Under the pieces are notes generated by a model. The model ran no database searches. It had not been told where the DNA came from and saw nothing but the letters and a program-made list of their open reading frames with translations. The position numbers and the translations under genes are program-made. DNA of 7,556 nucleotides, taken from the NCBI GenBank assembly GCA_023416455.1, contig JAEZHQ010000029.1, positions 1 to 7,556 on the forward strand, in the 5' to 3' direction. This stretch comes from Pseudomonadota bacterium (GTDB lineage: Bacteria; Pseudomonadota; Alphaproteobacteria; Azospirillales; Azospirillaceae). Of this stretch, positions 6,402 to 7,556 are shown in pieces (the stretch's first letter is position 1; each line of letters begins with the position of its first letter).

Positions 6402-6603
6402 TGCGGGGTCGGGCGGTGCGGCGCATAAATTTGTCATCCGCGACAAGGCGGCTCTTGCGCCGGCACCGGCGGCTGTGTAAAACGCGCGGTCCCCAAAGCC
6501 GGACGTTGCCGCGACGCCCCCCGGATTCGTGCCGGCGGCCGGTGGCGGCCGGGCCTGCGGCCCGTTGCGCGGGACCTCGGGCCGCCACTTCCCTCCTGTG
6601 GCG

Positions 6604-7374
6604 CTACTCCACCGCCACGAAGCCGACGGCCGGTTGCGCCCATCCCAGATGCTCGCCTCCGTCGAGCGCGATCATCTGGCCGGTCACCGCCGGAGCATCG
6701 ATGAGGAAGCGCAGGGCGGCGCAGATCTCCTCCGGGCTGGTGCCGCGGCCAAGCGGGGTGGCGTCGCGCTGGGCGGCGAAATCCGCCTCCGTCTGCCGGC
6801 TGTTGCGCAGGGTCGGGCCGGGACCGATGCCGTTCACCCGGATGCGCGGGGCCAGCGCCATGGCCAGGGTCTGCGTCAGGGTCCACAGCCCGGCCTTGGA
6901 CAGCGTGTAGGACAGGAAGTGCGGGGTCAGGTTCCACACCCGCTGGTCCAGCATGTTGACGATCAGCCCGTTCTCCTCGGCCGGCAGCTGGGCGGCGAAG
7001 GCCTGCGACAGCACGAAGGGGGCGCGCAGGTTGGCCTCCATGTGGCGGTCCCACGATTCGCGGGTGGCGTCCTCCACCTCGTCCCGCTCGAAGCAGGACG
7101 CGTTGTTGACGAGAAGCGACAGGACGCCCAGCCGCTCCACCGCCGCCGGCACCAGTGCCTGGACGTCGGATTCGCGCTCCAGGTCGGCGGTCAGCGTCAC
7201 GGCGACGCCGCCCCACGCCTCGATCTGCGCCACCACCGAATCGGCCTCGGAGCGCGAGCGGAAGCAATGAACCCCCACGGCCCAGCCCCGCGCGGCGAGG
7301 TCGAGCGCGATGGCCCGCCCGATCCGCTTCCCTGCCCCGGTGACCAGGGCGGCTTTCCTCTTGATCTCGACCAT
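6604..7374 (-). CDS. SDR family oxidoreductase, pteridine reductase (PTR1/FolM)-like
   Basis: This 256-residue short-chain dehydrogenase/reductase probably uses NADPH. It has the cofactor motif TGAGKRIG (12-19), which fits the TGx3RxG form of pteridine reductases, NNAS (90-93) in place of the usual NNAG, and a catalytic set D143-x12-Y156-x3-K160 (NMLD...SYTLSK). The Asp in place of the usual SDR Ser and its distance to Tyr match Asp181/Tyr194/Lys198 of Leishmania PTR1. RVNGIGPGP (179-187) and TGQMIALDGG (231-240) complete the fold. Known relatives reduce biopterin, dihydrofolate or dihydromonapterin; the actual substrate here is unproven. The ATG at 7374 is chosen because the motifs begin right after it; longer upstream frames would overlap the divergent gene. 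A TTGACC at 7404-7409 (minus strand) might be a -35 element, but its -10 is poor. Confidence 0.85.
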   Translation of the reverse strand: MVEIKRKAALVTGAGKRIGRAIALDLAARGWAVGVHCFRSRSEADSVVAQIEAWGGVAVTLTADLERESDVQALVPAAVERLGVLSLLVNNASCFERDEVEDATRESWDRHMEANLRAPFVLSQAFAAQLPAEENGLIVNMLDQRVWNLTPHFLSYTLSKAGLWTLTQTLAMALAPRIRVNGIGPGPTLRNSRQTEADFAAQRDATPLGRGTSPEEICAALRFLIDAPAVTGQMIALDGGEHLGWAQPAVGFVAVE

Positions 7375-7422
7375 GCCGCCATAGGTACCTTGCACCCCGT
7401 CGCGGTCAAGGGGTTCCGGGTC

Positions 7423-7556
7423 ATGCTGCGGGAGGCGTTCGAGTATCTGACCACCCCCTGCCCGCCGGTGGCGCGGCGCCTCGGCTATCTGGCCGAGGCG
7501 GTGGCGCTCGGCGCCCGCCACCGCCGCCAGCGCCGCGCCTGGGCGCCCCATGTGGC
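7423..7556 (+). CDS. Unidentified protein, N-terminal 44 codons only
   Basis: A plus-strand frame opens at ATG 7423 and stays open to the right edge. It starts MLREAFEYLTTPCPPVARRL and continues with a basic stretch GARHRRQRRAWAPHV. An AAGGGG at 7408-7413, 9 bases before the ATG, is a fair ribosome binding site. The gene is divergent from the SDR gene, with 48 bases between the two starts, so the two may share a control region. The visible residues look like a real protein N-terminus rather than an opposite-strand shadow, because the SDR gene does not cover it. I do not recognise the family. Confidence 0.6.
   Translation, partial: MLREAFEYLTTPCPPVARRLGYLAEAVALGARHRRQRRAWAPHV

Larger units (their letters stand above)
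6153..6603. other. 451-base intergenic region between the SDR gene and uvrC
   Basis: No convincing gene is seen here. The half nearest uvrC (6153-6250) is GC-rich. The middle (6251-6450) is more AT-rich and holds DnaA-box-like sites, a plus-strand intrinsic terminator and two short inverted repeats (TGACA-N8-TGTCA at 6384-6401 and TTGTC-N6-GACAA at 6431-6446). The part nearest the SDR stop has a GC-rich 9-bp inverted repeat (GTGGCGGCC at 6542-6550, GGCCGCCAC at 6580-6588) that may help end SDR transcription but lacks a T tract. Because both flanking genes point left, this region should contain the uvrC promoter, but no -35/-10 pair I found was good enough to call. Confidence 0.7.

Noticed and set aside
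6346..6588. Minus-strand 80-codon frame between the SDR gene and uvrC
   Set aside because: No recognisable family, Arg-rich start, no clear ribosome binding site, and it covers the inverted repeats and the GC hairpin of the intergenic region.
6542..6588. GC-rich inverted repeat after the SDR stop as an intrinsic terminator
   Set aside because: The 9-bp stem encloses a long loop and no T tract follows on the minus strand. At most a weak pause or rho-related structure.
6153..6603. tRNA gene or complete replication origin in the intergenic region
   Set aside because: No T-loop-like GTTCGA motif or acceptor-stem pairing was found. Apart from the three clustered sites there are no further DnaA boxes or an AT-rich unwinding element.
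6272..6910. Plus-strand frame of 212 codons with a hydrophobic patch near its start
   Set aside because: It runs through the intrinsic terminator at 6317-6354 and then antisense to the SDR gene. The later part is Arg/Pro/Ser-rich shadow sequence with no recognisable family.

Overview
The window is GC-rich DNA, compactly coded, from what looks like an alphaproteobacterium. The gene order uvrC-pgsA-(molybdenum cofactor genes) and the protein N-termini fit Rhodospirillales, perhaps an Azospirillum-like organism. That placement is an inference from composition, synteny and remembered protein style, not a search result.

Layout: seven of the eight complete or nearly complete genes point left (minus strand) as one long co-oriented block. 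Read in the direction of transcription, from high to low coordinates: a pteridine-reductase-like SDR oxidoreductase (6604-7374); a 451-base intergenic region with DnaA-box-like sites and a plus-strand terminator; uvrC (4215-6152); pgsA (3552-4163); mobB (2890-3411); a glutathione S-transferase-like gene (2171-2785); moeA (761-2014); moaD (510-761, overlapping moeA by one base); a palindromic intergenic element (379-481); and moaE, which runs off the left edge (1-354). At the right edge the first 134 bases of a divergent plus-strand gene (from 7423) are present and not identified.

Functionally, four genes serve the late and middle steps of molybdenum cofactor synthesis. MoaD and MoaE are the small and large subunits of molybdopterin synthase, MoeA inserts molybdenum, and MobB is the GTP-binding adaptor associated with the Mo-bis-MGD/MobA step. 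UvrC (nucleotide excision repair) and PgsA (phosphatidylglycerol phosphate synthesis) are housekeeping neighbours commonly found beside moaD/moaE in alphaproteobacteria. The SDR keeps the Asp-Tyr-Lys arrangement of PTR1/FolM-type pteridine reductases.

The coding part is ordinary. The less explained parts are non-coding: (i) a two-part palindromic, relatively AT-rich element between moaD and moaE, including a perfect 19-bp inverted repeat; and (ii) the 6153-6603 region, which holds a cluster of DnaA-box-like sequences followed within about 25 bases by a good intrinsic terminator on the strand opposite to all flanking genes, so a small plus-strand RNA is possible. I see no CRISPR array, tRNA, rRNA, transposase or convincing new multi-gene system.
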